The notes beneath the pieces are model-generated. The model ran no database searches. It saw nothing but the letters and a program-made list of their open reading frames with translations, and had not been told where the DNA came from. Shown in pieces: positions 1 through 6,439 of a stretch of DNA of 11,646 nucleotides (the first letter of the stretch is position 1; every line of letters begins with the position of its first letter). The stretch lies in assembly GCA_937925635.1 (NCBI GenBank), contig CALALX010000054.1, forward strand, positions 1-11,646, in the 5' to 3' direction. The translations under genes were made by a program, and so were the position numbers. The DNA comes from an uncultured Caulobacter sp. Lineage in GTDB: Bacteria > Pseudomonadota > Alphaproteobacteria > Caulobacterales > Caulobacteraceae.

Positions 1-444
1 ATCATTGATGATGCGCCCTTCGCGCAGGAGACCGTCGTGGCCGTGATCGGTGAACGGGTCGAGCGCCACGTCGCACATGATGCCGACCTCGGGTGCGGCG
101 TCCTTCATGGCCTTCACCGCGCGGCTGATGACCCCGTCCGGATCGGCGGCCAGCGAGCCGGCGGCATCCTTCCGGGCCCCGTCGATGTAGGGGAAGATGG
201 CGATGGCCGGGATGCCCAGGTCGCGAGCCTCGACGGCCGCCCGGGCGCAGTCGGCCACGCTCAGCCGTTCGACGCCGGGCATCGAGGCGACGGGAATGCG
301 GCCCTCGCCCTCGTGGACCACCATCGACCAGATCAGGTCGGCCGGCGTCAGAACGCTCTCGCGGACGAGCCGGCGGCTCCAGTCGGCCTGGCGCAGGCGG
401 CGCAGACGGGTGGCGGGGTAGGGGGCGAGCGGAGCGACGGTCAT
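1..444 (-). CDS. hemB: Porphobilinogen synthase (delta-aminolevulinic acid dehydratase), N-terminal part
   Basis: Condenses two 5-aminolevulinate molecules to porphobilinogen in the cytoplasm, the second committed step of haem synthesis. The first 148 codons are present and the rest lies beyond the left edge, so the catalytic lysines are not visible. Family landmarks read directly are RLRRLRQ near residue 13, the ASMPGVERLSV stretch, GIPAIAIFPYID, and the metal-site segment DVALDPFTDHGHDG close to the window edge. In that segment the three zinc cysteines of the animal/yeast type are replaced by Ala and Asp, the known signature of zinc-independent, Mg-responsive enzymes. The start is ATG at 444, which gives the expected N-terminus; the Shine-Dalgarno is weak. 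It lies 17 nt downstream of the membrane-protein gene on the same strand, so the two are probably cotranscribed. Confidence 0.95.
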   Translation of the reverse strand, partial: MTVAPLAPYPATRLRRLRQADWSRRLVRESVLTPADLIWSMVVHEGEGRIPVASMPGVERLSVADCARAAVEARDLGIPAIAIFPYIDGARKDAAGSLAADPDGVISRAVKAMKDAAPEVGIMCDVALDPFTDHGHDGLLREGRIIND

Positions 445-461
445 GCCCTGCGCGTTACGCC

Positions 462-917
462 CTAGTGCTTGGTGGTGGCAAGCCGCAAGAAGCCGATCAC
501 CGGCCCGAGCAGGCTGACCAGCGCCGACGCGAGCATGAGGGCCAGGCCGGCGACGAGCAGCACCGGCGCCAGCGGGTTGTAGCGGTAAACGTTCACCAGG
601 TCGGACGCGGTGTCGAGGATCGGCTTTGAAGGCCATTCGCCGTGGTGGCTCGCCACGTCCGCGACCAAGACGCCGGCTCCGACGAGAACGGCGATCAAGC
701 CGGCGAGCCCGAGCAGGAAGGCGGTCCAGAAGATCCGGATCTGGCCCGTCAGGTGATTGCCGAGGCTTGGCGAGACCTGGCCTCGCGATGCGTAGGCCAG
801 CAGGACGGCCGCCACACCGGTGGCGCCGAGCGTGAAGATCGAGGCGAACAGCAGGCCGTAGCCGACGAGAACCACGCTCCGATCCGCTCCGGTTCTGTGC
901 AGGACGGTGTTGGTCAC
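462..917 (-). CDS. Small DUF4870-like membrane protein
   Basis: A 151-residue integral membrane protein of unknown function. Three hydrophobic segments are visible, at about residues 15-42, 63-87 and 116-145. The loop between the first two contains a HLTGQIRIFWTAFL stretch resembling the H-x-x-x-Q-I-R-x-F-W hallmark of DUF4870/Tic20-like proteins; this assignment is from memory of the family, not a search. The start is GTG at 915-917, and AAAGGA lies 5 nt upstream on the minus strand. No alternative ATG gives a better N-terminus. It sits directly upstream of hemB on the same strand, so it is likely the first gene of a two-gene transcript. Nothing in the sequence shows a functional link to haem synthesis. 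Confidence 0.75.
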   Translation of the reverse strand: MTNTVLHRTGADRSVVLVGYGLLFASIFTLGATGVAAVLLAYASRGQVSPSLGNHLTGQIRIFWTAFLLGLAGLIAVLVGAGVLVADVASHHGEWPSKPILDTASDLVNVYRYNPLAPVLLVAGLALMLASALVSLLGPVIGFLRLATTKH

Positions 918-1038
918 GATGGTCCTTTGGGGTCCTTTGACCTATCCCGGTCGTTGACAGGGTGCGCCGTCGGCGGCAGGTCAGCAAGCCGACGATGTCG
1001 CCCGGGCACGACCTTGCCTGCAATGGAGCTGAACGCGC
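918..1038. promoter_or_regulatory. Divergent intergenic region with duplicated Shine-Dalgarno-like block
   Basis: This 121-bp gap separates the minus-strand membrane gene from the plus-strand acyl-CoA dehydrogenase, so it should contain promoters for both. The 9-mer GGTCCTTTG occurs twice at a 10-bp period (921-929 and 931-939). Read on the minus strand this gives two AAAGGACC blocks in front of the GTG start at 917. A TTGACA hexamer at 954-959 faces the dehydrogenase, but I find no convincing -10 partner at standard spacing, so it is only a candidate -35. Confidence 0.35.
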
Positions 1039-2178
1039 ATGGATTTCTCTCTCAATGACGATCAACGCGCGATCCAGGAGATGGCCGCCGCCTTCGCGCG
1101 GGATGAAATGGCCCCTCATTCGGCGAAGTGGGATGAGGAGAAGCACTTCCCGGTCGACGTGCTGCGCGCGGCGGCGGGTCTCGGCTTCGCGGGCATCTAC
1201 GTCCAGGAGGACGTCGGCGGCTCGGCCCTGACTCGCCTGGACGCCTCGATCATCTTCGAGGCGCTCAGCTACGGCGACGTGCCAGTAGCGGCCTACCTGA
1301 CCATCCACAACATGGCCTCGTGGATGATCGACCGCTTCGGGTCCGACGCCCTGCGCGCGAAGTACCTGCCGCGCCTGACGACGATGGAGCTGATCGCCAG
1401 CTACTGCCTGACCGAGCCGGGCTCCGGCTCGGACGCGGCCAGCCTGCGCACCACGGCCCGGAAGGACGGCGACCACTATGTCCTGAACGGCAGCAAGGCC
1501 TTCATCAGCGGGGGCGGCGTGTCGGACGTCTATGTGGTCATGGCCCGCACCGGCGACGACGGCCCCAAGGGCGTCTCGACCTTCGTGGTCGAGAAGGGCC
1601 AGGAAGGCCTCAGCTTCGGCGCCAACGAGCGCAAGATGGGCTGGAACGCCCAGCCGACCGCCCAGATCAACTTCGATGGCGTCCGCGTTCATGAGTCGAA
1701 CCGCGTCGGCCAGGAGGGCGAGGGCTTCCGCTTCGCCATGATGGGCCTCGACGGCGGCCGCCTGAACATCGCCAGCTGCTCGCTCGGCGGCGCCCAGTTC
1801 GCGCTCGACACGGGCAAGGCCTACATGGAGACGCGCAACCAGTTCGGCCGGCCGCTGAAGGACTTCCAGGCCCTGCAGTTCAAGCTGGCCGACATGGCCA
1901 CCGAGCTGGAGGCCGCCCGCCTGATGGTCCGCCGCGCCGCCGACGCGCTCGACAAGCGCGACCCGCAGGCGACGAAGCTTTGCGCCATGGCCAAGCGCTT
2001 CGCCACGGACGCCGGCTTTGCGGTCGCCAACGACGCGCTGCAGCTGCACGGCGGCTACGGCTACCTGCAGGACTACCCGCTGGAGCGCATCGTTCGTGAC
2101 CTCCGCGTCCACCAGATCCTCGAAGGCACCAACGAGATCATGCGCGTGATCATCAGCCGGGAGATGTTCCGCCAGTGA
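1039..2178 (+). CDS. Acyl-CoA dehydrogenase, probably isobutyryl-CoA dehydrogenase
   Basis: FAD-dependent acyl-CoA dehydrogenase of 379 residues, a full length for the family. The best guess is isobutyryl-CoA to methacrylyl-CoA, the third step of valine breakdown, passing electrons to ETF. Visible landmarks are the CLTEPGSGSDAASL substrate/FAD segment, the RNQFGRPLKDFQALQFKLADM segment split around residue 275, LQLHGGYGYLQDYP, and the C-terminal HQILEGTNEIMR motif. E362 in that last motif is the probable catalytic base. The C-terminal region closely resembles mammalian ACAD8 from memory. The ATG start has GGAG 10 nt upstream. Its stop overlaps the next gene by 4 nt, and two later valine-pathway genes lie in the same run, which supports the substrate call. 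Another short branched-chain acyl-CoA cannot be excluded. Confidence 0.88.
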   Translation: MDFSLNDDQRAIQEMAAAFARDEMAPHSAKWDEEKHFPVDVLRAAAGLGFAGIYVQEDVGGSALTRLDASIIFEALSYGDVPVAAYLTIHNMASWMIDRFGSDALRAKYLPRLTTMELIASYCLTEPGSGSDAASLRTTARKDGDHYVLNGSKAFISGGGVSDVYVVMARTGDDGPKGVSTFVVEKGQEGLSFGANERKMGWNAQPTAQINFDGVRVHESNRVGQEGEGFRFAMMGLDGGRLNIASCSLGGAQFALDTGKAYMETRNQFGRPLKDFQALQFKLADMATELEAARLMVRRAADALDKRDPQATKLCAMAKRFATDAGFAVANDALQLHGGYGYLQDYPLERIVRDLRVHQILEGTNEIMRVIISREMFRQ

Positions 2179-2651
2179 ACAAAGGGCGGGTCCGCTGGAG
2201 CTGGCTCGGCCTGGTCGCCGCTACGGCGGTGGCGATGCTGTTCCTGACTGCAGCAATGTTCGTCGGCGAGTTCGTGGCGACCGGCGTAGCGGACGCCGTC
2301 GTTTTCGCCCTGCGCGACCCGCTGGAGTTCGCGTACGAACTGCCGAGATTCATCGTTGGATCGGTGATCGTGATTTGTCTGGCCTGGGTGGGCGCCAACT
2401 TCACCAAGGACCCGGCCCAGTCCTTCGTCTGGTTAATGCCGGCGATGCCGGTGCTGCTGCTGCTCGGACTGACGGTCGCCCCCTTGGTGCTGGAGCTCAC
2501 GCGGCCGCTTTCCGGGCGTCCGCCCTTCGCGGACATGAACAGCGCCCACCACCTGGGCAATCTCGTGGGCGCTATCCTGGCCGGCATCGGCTACCACCTC
2601 GCTGCGCTCACATTTCTGAAGTTCGGGCGCAACGTCCGGAGACCTGCATGA
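2175..2651 (+). CDS. Unrecognised four-helix membrane protein
   Basis: A 158-residue hydrophobic protein that I do not recognise. Probable transmembrane segments lie at about residues 10-36, 57-76, 86-107 and 127-149, with a short basic C-terminus. It starts at GTG 2175, overlapping the dehydrogenase stop by 4 nt, and its own TGA overlaps the ATG of the hydrolase gene by 4 nt. It is therefore embedded by translational coupling in the valine operon, which argues that it is a real gene. Codon 87 (2433-2435) is TTA, a codon that is very rare in DNA of this base composition, and parts of the gene look slightly less GC-rich than its neighbours. A role in uptake or membrane association is only a guess from position. 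Confidence 0.75.
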   Translation: MNKGRVRWSWLGLVAATAVAMLFLTAAMFVGEFVATGVADAVVFALRDPLEFAYELPRFIVGSVIVICLAWVGANFTKDPAQSFVWLMPAMPVLLLLGLTVAPLVLELTRPLSGRPPFADMNSAHHLGNLVGAILAGIGYHLAALTFLKFGRNVRRPA

Positions 2652-3712
2652 CCCCGACTGACCCTGGCGAACCCGAAGTCCTCTGCCGCATCGAGTCCGG
2701 CGTCGGCCGCATCACGCTGGACCGGCCCAAGGCGCTGCACGCCCTGACCACCAACATGTGCCGGCTGATGACCGACGCCCTGCTGGCCTGGAGGCACGAC
2801 CCGGCGGTGCGCTGCGTGTTGATCGACCACAGCGGCGAGCGCGGCTTCTGCGCCGGCGGCGACATCCGCATGCTGGCCGAGAGCGGGGCCGGCGACGCCG
2901 TCGAGGCGCGGGAATTCTTCTTCACCGAATACCGGCTCAATAACCTGCTGTTCGTCTATCCCAAGCCCGTGGTGGCGGTGATGGACGGGGTGACCATGGG
3001 CGGCGGCGTCGGCCTGGCCATGCCCGCCTCTGTTCGAATCGCCACCCAGCGCACCACCTTCGCCATGCCGGAGACCGGCATCGGCCTGTTCCCGGACGTC
3101 GGCGGCGGCTGGTTCCTGCCGCGGCTGCCGGGCCGCACCGGCCTGTGGCTGGCCCTGACCGGGGCGCGGATCAAGGGCGCCGACTGCGTCGCGCTCGGCA
3201 TCGCCACCCACTACATGCCGTCGGACAGCCTTGAGGCCTTCAAGACTGCCCTGCTGGCCCATCCGGACGCCGTGGCCGGCGCCCTTGCGGGCTTTGTCGA
3301 GGACCCGGGCCTTGCCCGCATCGCCGCGCACAGGGCGGACATCGACCGCCTGTTCGACGGCGACTCGGTAGGGACCATCCTCGACCGGCTGACGGCCGAT
3401 GGCGGCGAATGGGCGGCGGAGCAGCTCGCCGTGCTGGCGACCAAGTCGCCCCAGACCCTGAAGGTCGCCTTCCGCCAGCTGGCGCACGGCGCGGCGTTCG
3501 ACGACTTCGCCGACAACATGGCGATGGAATACCGCATCGGCGCGCGCGTCGTGCGCCGCCATGACTTCCTTGAGGGCGTTCGCGCGGTCATCATCGACAA
3601 GGACAACGCGCCGCGCTGGTCCCCGGCGACGGTGGCCGAGGTCGAGGACGCGGTGCTGGACGACATCTTCGCGCCGCTGCCGGCCGACGAGGAATGGACG
3701 CCGCTGACTTGA
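2648..3712 (+). CDS. 3-hydroxyisobutyryl-CoA hydrolase (enoyl-CoA hydratase/isomerase family)
   Basis: Hydrolyses 3-hydroxyisobutyryl-CoA to free 3-hydroxyisobutyrate and CoA in valine catabolism. The 354-residue crotonase-fold protein has the HIBCH subfamily features: GERGFCAGGDIR at residues 63-74 for the oxyanion hole, the second glycine cluster at about 118-120, and PETGIGLFPDVGGGWFLPRL at 141-160. E142 and D150 in that segment are the likely catalytic pair. Length and the PDVGGG motif separate it from plain enoyl-CoA hydratases, which are about 100 residues shorter. The ATG at 2648 is preceded by GGAGA 5 nt upstream and overlaps the previous stop. The frame stays open further upstream, but that extension shows no family similarity. 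The methacrylyl-CoA hydratase that should act before it is not in this window. Confidence 0.92.
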   Translation: MTPTDPGEPEVLCRIESGVGRITLDRPKALHALTTNMCRLMTDALLAWRHDPAVRCVLIDHSGERGFCAGGDIRMLAESGAGDAVEAREFFFTEYRLNNLLFVYPKPVVAVMDGVTMGGGVGLAMPASVRIATQRTTFAMPETGIGLFPDVGGGWFLPRLPGRTGLWLALTGARIKGADCVALGIATHYMPSDSLEAFKTALLAHPDAVAGALAGFVEDPGLARIAAHRADIDRLFDGDSVGTILDRLTADGGEWAAEQLAVLATKSPQTLKVAFRQLAHGAAFDDFADNMAMEYRIGARVVRRHDFLEGVRAVIIDKDNAPRWSPATVAEVEDAVLDDIFAPLPADEEWTPLT

Positions 3713-3772
3713 GACGACAACCGGCATAAGAACAGGGCCGGGTCGGGGAAACGCTTGGGAGTGGAACGCAGA

Positions 3773-4576
3773 ATGAAGACCCATGCCCGCTGGTTGGCGC
3801 TGGCCGCCGTGCTCGCCCTCGCGGCCTGCGAGACCGTGCCGCCGCCGCCGCCGCCGCCGCCCGCAGACGCGCCGGCGGCCTTGCCCGCCTTCCTGTCGGA
3901 CGCGCTCGGCGATCCGGCCCGTCCCGAGGCCGACAGGGCCCGTGACGCGGCGCGCAAGCCGGGGCAGCTGCTGCTGTGGGCGGGCGTCCGGCCGGGCATG
4001 AAGATCATCGACCTGGTGCCGGGGCAGGGCTACTTCACGCGCATCTTCTCCAAGGCGGTGGGACCCAAGGGGCGGGTCTACGCCTACGTGCCCGACGAAC
4101 TGACCGCCGTAGCCAAGGGCCGTCCCCCGTCGGTCGCGGCCTGGGTCGGCAAACCGCCGTTCGCCAATACCCGCATGATCCTGCGCCGCATGCCGGAGTT
4201 CGGCGCGCCGGAGAAGGTCGACATGATCTTCACCGCCCAGAATTACCACGACCTGCACCTGCCCTTCATGGGGCCGGTGGACCTGGCCGTGGTCAACCGG
4301 CAGGCGTTCAAGGCGCTCAAGCCCGGCGGCGTCTACATCGTCGTCGACCATACGGCGAAGGCGGGCTCGAGCGTGGGCCAGTGGGACACCCTGCACCGCA
4401 TTGATCCGGCGGTCGTCCGCCGCGAGGTCGAGGCCGCCGGCTTCGTCTACGAAGGCGAGACGCGCATCCTGCGCAACCCGAGAGACCCGCTGACCGCCAG
4501 CGTCTTCGACGCCGGAATCCGCGGCAAGACCGACCAGTTCGCGTTCAAATTCCGCAAGCCCAGGAGCGCCCGCTGA
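3773..4576 (+). CDS. Lipoprotein-anchored methyltransferase-like protein (paralogue 1)
   Basis: A 267-residue protein with a class I methyltransferase-like body (COG4798-like, from memory) behind a lipoprotein signal. Residues 1-18 form a basic-then-hydrophobic signal ending in a LALAAC lipobox, with C19 as the likely lipidated residue. Eight consecutive prolines follow at 23-30. The body has a motif I-like DLVPGQGYFT at 80-89, FTAQNYHDLHL at 153-163, and ALKPGGVYIVVDH at 181-193. A TTG in frame at 3755 is possible, but the ATG at 3773 begins the signal peptide cleanly and has GGGAG about 11 nt upstream. The gene starts 60 nt after the hydrolase gene, and its TGA overlaps the ATG of its paralogue. 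An export signal on a fold that normally uses cytosolic S-adenosylmethionine is odd. Actual methyltransferase activity is unproven. Confidence 0.82.
   Translation: MKTHARWLALAAVLALAACETVPPPPPPPPADAPAALPAFLSDALGDPARPEADRARDAARKPGQLLLWAGVRPGMKIIDLVPGQGYFTRIFSKAVGPKGRVYAYVPDELTAVAKGRPPSVAAWVGKPPFANTRMILRRMPEFGAPEKVDMIFTAQNYHDLHLPFMGPVDLAVVNRQAFKALKPGGVYIVVDHTAKAGSSVGQWDTLHRIDPAVVRREVEAAGFVYEGETRILRNPRDPLTASVFDAGIRGKTDQFAFKFRKPRSAR
3839..3859 (+). repeat. (CCG)7 triplet repeat encoding polyproline
   Basis: Seven perfect tandem CCG codons, followed by CCC, encode eight prolines just after the lipobox cysteine of the exported methyltransferase-like protein. The repeat is in frame, so slippage would change linker length rather than break the gene. 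A run of eight prolines would be expected to need EF-P for efficient translation. Confidence 0.9.
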
Positions 4577-5331
4577 TGGCCCGCCATAGTCTGCTTCCGC
4601 TCGCCGGCGCCCTGTCGCTGGCCTTCGCCGCCGGCGCCTTCGCCGGCGACGTGCCCGCCAACATCGCCGCCGGCGTGGCCAACCCGGCGCGTCCGGAGGC
4701 CCAGAGGGCTCGCGACGCCAATCGTCATCCGGCCGAGATCCTCGCCTTCGCCGGCGTGAAGGCCGGCGATCGAGTCGGCGACCTGATGATGGGTGGCGGC
4801 TATTTCACCCGCGTGTTCAGCGGCGCTGTCGGCCCGGAAGGCAAGGTCTACGCCTTCCAGGCCAGCGAGTTCATCGCCTTCATGGCCGACTACGCCAAGT
4901 GGCAGGACGAGACGGCCAGCTTCGCGCCCAACATCGTTCCGGTCCGCGCTTCGCTGGGGGCGGTCGCGTTTCCCGAGCCGCTGGACCTGATCTTCACGGC
5001 CCAGAACTACCACGACCTGCACCTGGGCAGCGCCACCCCCGACCAGATCGCGGCCATCAACAGGAGCCTGTTCGCCGCGCTCAAGCCCGGCGGCGTGCTG
5101 CTGGTCATCGATCACCACGCGACCGCCGGCTCCGGCGACTGCGACTCGAACAAGCTGCACCGGATCGACATCGACACCGTGAAGTCCGAGTTCGCCGCCG
5201 CCGGCTTCGTGCTGGAAGCCGAGAGCGATGTCCTTCGCAATCCGGCCGACCCGCGCACGGCCTCGGTGTTCGATCCGTCGATCAACGGGCGCACCGACCA
5301 GTTCGTGCTGAAGTTCCGCAAGCCCAAGTAA
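4576..5331 (+). CDS. Secreted methyltransferase-like protein (paralogue 2)
   Basis: A 251-residue paralogue of the preceding gene, sharing ARPEA-RARDA, the GYFTR-FS-AVGP-G-VYA segment, an identical FTAQNYHDLHL block at 140-150, LKPGGV at 169-174, and the C-terminal LRNP-DP-TASVFD and TDQF--KFRKP blocks. The N-terminus is a Sec-type signal with a hydrophobic stretch at about 5-20 and an AFA cleavage site after residue 23. It lacks a lipobox cysteine, so it is predicted to be soluble in the periplasm. The motif I-like segment is DLMMGGGYFT at 69-78. AGGAG lies 9 nt before the ATG, which overlaps the previous stop by 1 nt. The pair looks like a tandem duplication that diverged in localisation. 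The substrate and activity are unknown. Confidence 0.82.
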   Translation: MARHSLLPLAGALSLAFAAGAFAGDVPANIAAGVANPARPEAQRARDANRHPAEILAFAGVKAGDRVGDLMMGGGYFTRVFSGAVGPEGKVYAFQASEFIAFMADYAKWQDETASFAPNIVPVRASLGAVAFPEPLDLIFTAQNYHDLHLGSATPDQIAAINRSLFAALKPGGVLLVIDHHATAGSGDCDSNKLHRIDIDTVKSEFAAAGFVLEAESDVLRNPADPRTASVFDPSINGRTDQFVLKFRKPK

Positions 5332-5340
5332 GCAGACGAC

Positions 5341-6240
5341 ATGACCCGTATCGCATTCATCGGCCTCGGAAACATGGGGGCCGGCATGGCCGCCAATCAG
5401 GTCAAGGCGGGCCGCGAGGTCCACGCCTTCGATCTGTCGCAGGCGGCGGTCGACAGGGCGGTGGCGGCCGGCTGTCGTCCGGCCGGCTCGGTGGCCGAGG
5501 CGGTCAAGGAGGCCGATATCGTCATCACCATGCTGCCGGCGGGAGCCCACGTCCGCGCGGTCTACGGCGAGCAGGTGATTCCGAACGCTCCGACGTCAGC
5601 GCTGTTGATCGACTGCTCGACGATCGACGTCGACAGCGCCCGCGCCGTGGGCGAGCAGGCGAGGGCGGCGGGCCTCAAGTTCGGCGACGCCCCGGTCAGC
5701 GGCGGCATCATGGCCGCCGAAGCTGGAACCCTGGCCTTCATGGTCGGTTGCGACGCGGACGACTATCCGGCCTTCGAGGACGCCCTCAAACCGATGGCGC
5801 GGGCGGTGTTCAACGCCGGGGCCCTGGGGTCCGGTCAGGCTGCGAAGATCTGCAACAACATGCTGCTCGGCATTTCGATGATCGGGACCTGCGAGGCCTT
5901 CGCCCTGGCGGAGAAGCTGGGCCTGGAGCCGGAGCGCTTCTTCGAGATCGCATCGAAGTCTTCGGGTCAGTGCTGGTCCCTGACCAGCTACAGCCCCTGG
6001 CCCGGTCCGGTGGAAGCCGCGCCGTCCAACCGCAACTACGAGGGCGGCTTTCTGAGCGCCCTGATGCTCAAGGATCTGAAACTGGCCCAGGAGGCGGCGG
6101 CCAAGGCCGGGGCTTCCACGCCGATGGGCGCCCAGGCCGAGGCGCTCTACGCGCTGTTCGACGGACTCGGCTACGGGCAGAAGGACTTCTCGGCCATGCT
6201 TCAGATGTTCCGCGGGCGGCTGGAGACACTTCGCGCCTGA
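5341..6240 (+). CDS. mmsB: 3-hydroxyisobutyrate dehydrogenase
   Basis: Oxidises 3-hydroxyisobutyrate to methylmalonate semialdehyde with NAD, the step after the hydrolase encoded upstream. The 299-residue length is typical. The N-terminal Rossmann motif is IGLGNMGAGMA at residues 7-17. DCSTID lies at 91-96, the substrate-binding DAPVSGG at 116-122, and GQAAKICNN at 165-173 contains the expected catalytic K169. Other beta-hydroxyacid dehydrogenases such as tartronate semialdehyde reductase share these motifs, but the operon context strongly favours this substrate. It starts 9 nt after the methyltransferase-like gene, with only a weak ribosome-binding site. Methylmalonate-semialdehyde dehydrogenase (mmsA), the next enzyme, is not present here. 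It appears to be the last gene of the operon. Confidence 0.92.
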   Translation: MTRIAFIGLGNMGAGMAANQVKAGREVHAFDLSQAAVDRAVAAGCRPAGSVAEAVKEADIVITMLPAGAHVRAVYGEQVIPNAPTSALLIDCSTIDVDSARAVGEQARAAGLKFGDAPVSGGIMAAEAGTLAFMVGCDADDYPAFEDALKPMARAVFNAGALGSGQAAKICNNMLLGISMIGTCEAFALAEKLGLEPERFFEIASKSSGQCWSLTSYSPWPGPVEAAPSNRNYEGGFLSALMLKDLKLAQEAAAKAGASTPMGAQAEALYALFDGLGYGQKDFSAMLQMFRGRLETLRA

Positions 6241-6295
6241 GCTGCGGTGAGTTGTCCCAGATCAAATCTCCACGCCTGCGACCTGTTCTCACAAG

Positions 6296-6320
6296 ACCTA
6301 CGTGGTTTCCCGTAGTAGGT
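6296..6320. promoter_or_regulatory. Dyad element upstream of hemA, possible operator
   Basis: Two overlapping dyads sit in the mmsB-hemA gap. One is ACCTAC at 6296-6301 and GTAGGT at 6315-6320, 13 nt apart. The other is a tighter 16-bp dyad with TACG at 6299-6302 and CGTA at 6311-6314, also matched at 6304 and 6309. The second has the size of a typical helix-turn-helix operator. It lies about 126-140 nt before the hemA ATG, a reasonable place for transcriptional control. I cannot name a regulator. Confidence 0.35.
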
Positions 6321-6356
6321 AGCGAGATGAAACTGCCGTAATTGGACAAGGGTCGG

Positions 6357-6380
6357 TTGAGGCGCCAAAAGCGCCCTCAA
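6357..6380 (+). terminator. Hairpin between mmsB and hemA (terminator or leader structure)
   Basis: TTGAGGCGC at 6357-6365 pairs with GCGCCCTCAA at 6371-6380, leaving one bulged C (6374) and a CAAAA loop. This gives nine base pairs. No T-tract follows on either strand, so a classical intrinsic terminator is not supported. It may instead be a processing or leader hairpin of the hemA transcript. It lies 12 nt before a strong but isolated AAGGAG. Confidence 0.4.
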
Positions 6381-6439
6381 CAATAAGAAGCAAGGAGCCG
6401 GTCGGGGCGCTTCGTCGTCTGGGAAGCCGGGCATCGTCG

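Noticed and set aside
954..959. TTGACA as a definite promoter for the acyl-CoA dehydrogenase operon
   Set aside because: No plausible -10 element at 16-18 nt, nor a Caulobacter-type GCTANAWC at shorter spacing; kept only as a candidate -35.
2375..2647. N-terminal extension of the 3-hydroxyisobutyryl-CoA hydrolase
   Set aside because: It would overlap the membrane protein gene almost entirely and adds no family similarity; ATG 2648 has GGAGA at good spacing.
2591..4396. 601-codon open frame on the minus strand
   Set aside because: It lies antisense to the hydrolase and methyltransferase-like genes. Its His/Arg/Gly/Val-rich composition is the usual shadow of a high-GC coding strand and shows no domain.
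4899..6341. 480-codon plus-strand frame over the second methyltransferase-like gene and mmsB
   Set aside because: Out of frame with both real genes and very rich in Arg, Gly and Pro, as expected for a frame-shifted high-GC sequence.
6357..6380. FNR/FixK-type site (TTGA...TCAA) before hemA
   Set aside because: The half-sites are separated by 16 nt rather than the 6 nt between TTGA and TCAA of the canonical motif; the sequence is better explained as a hairpin.
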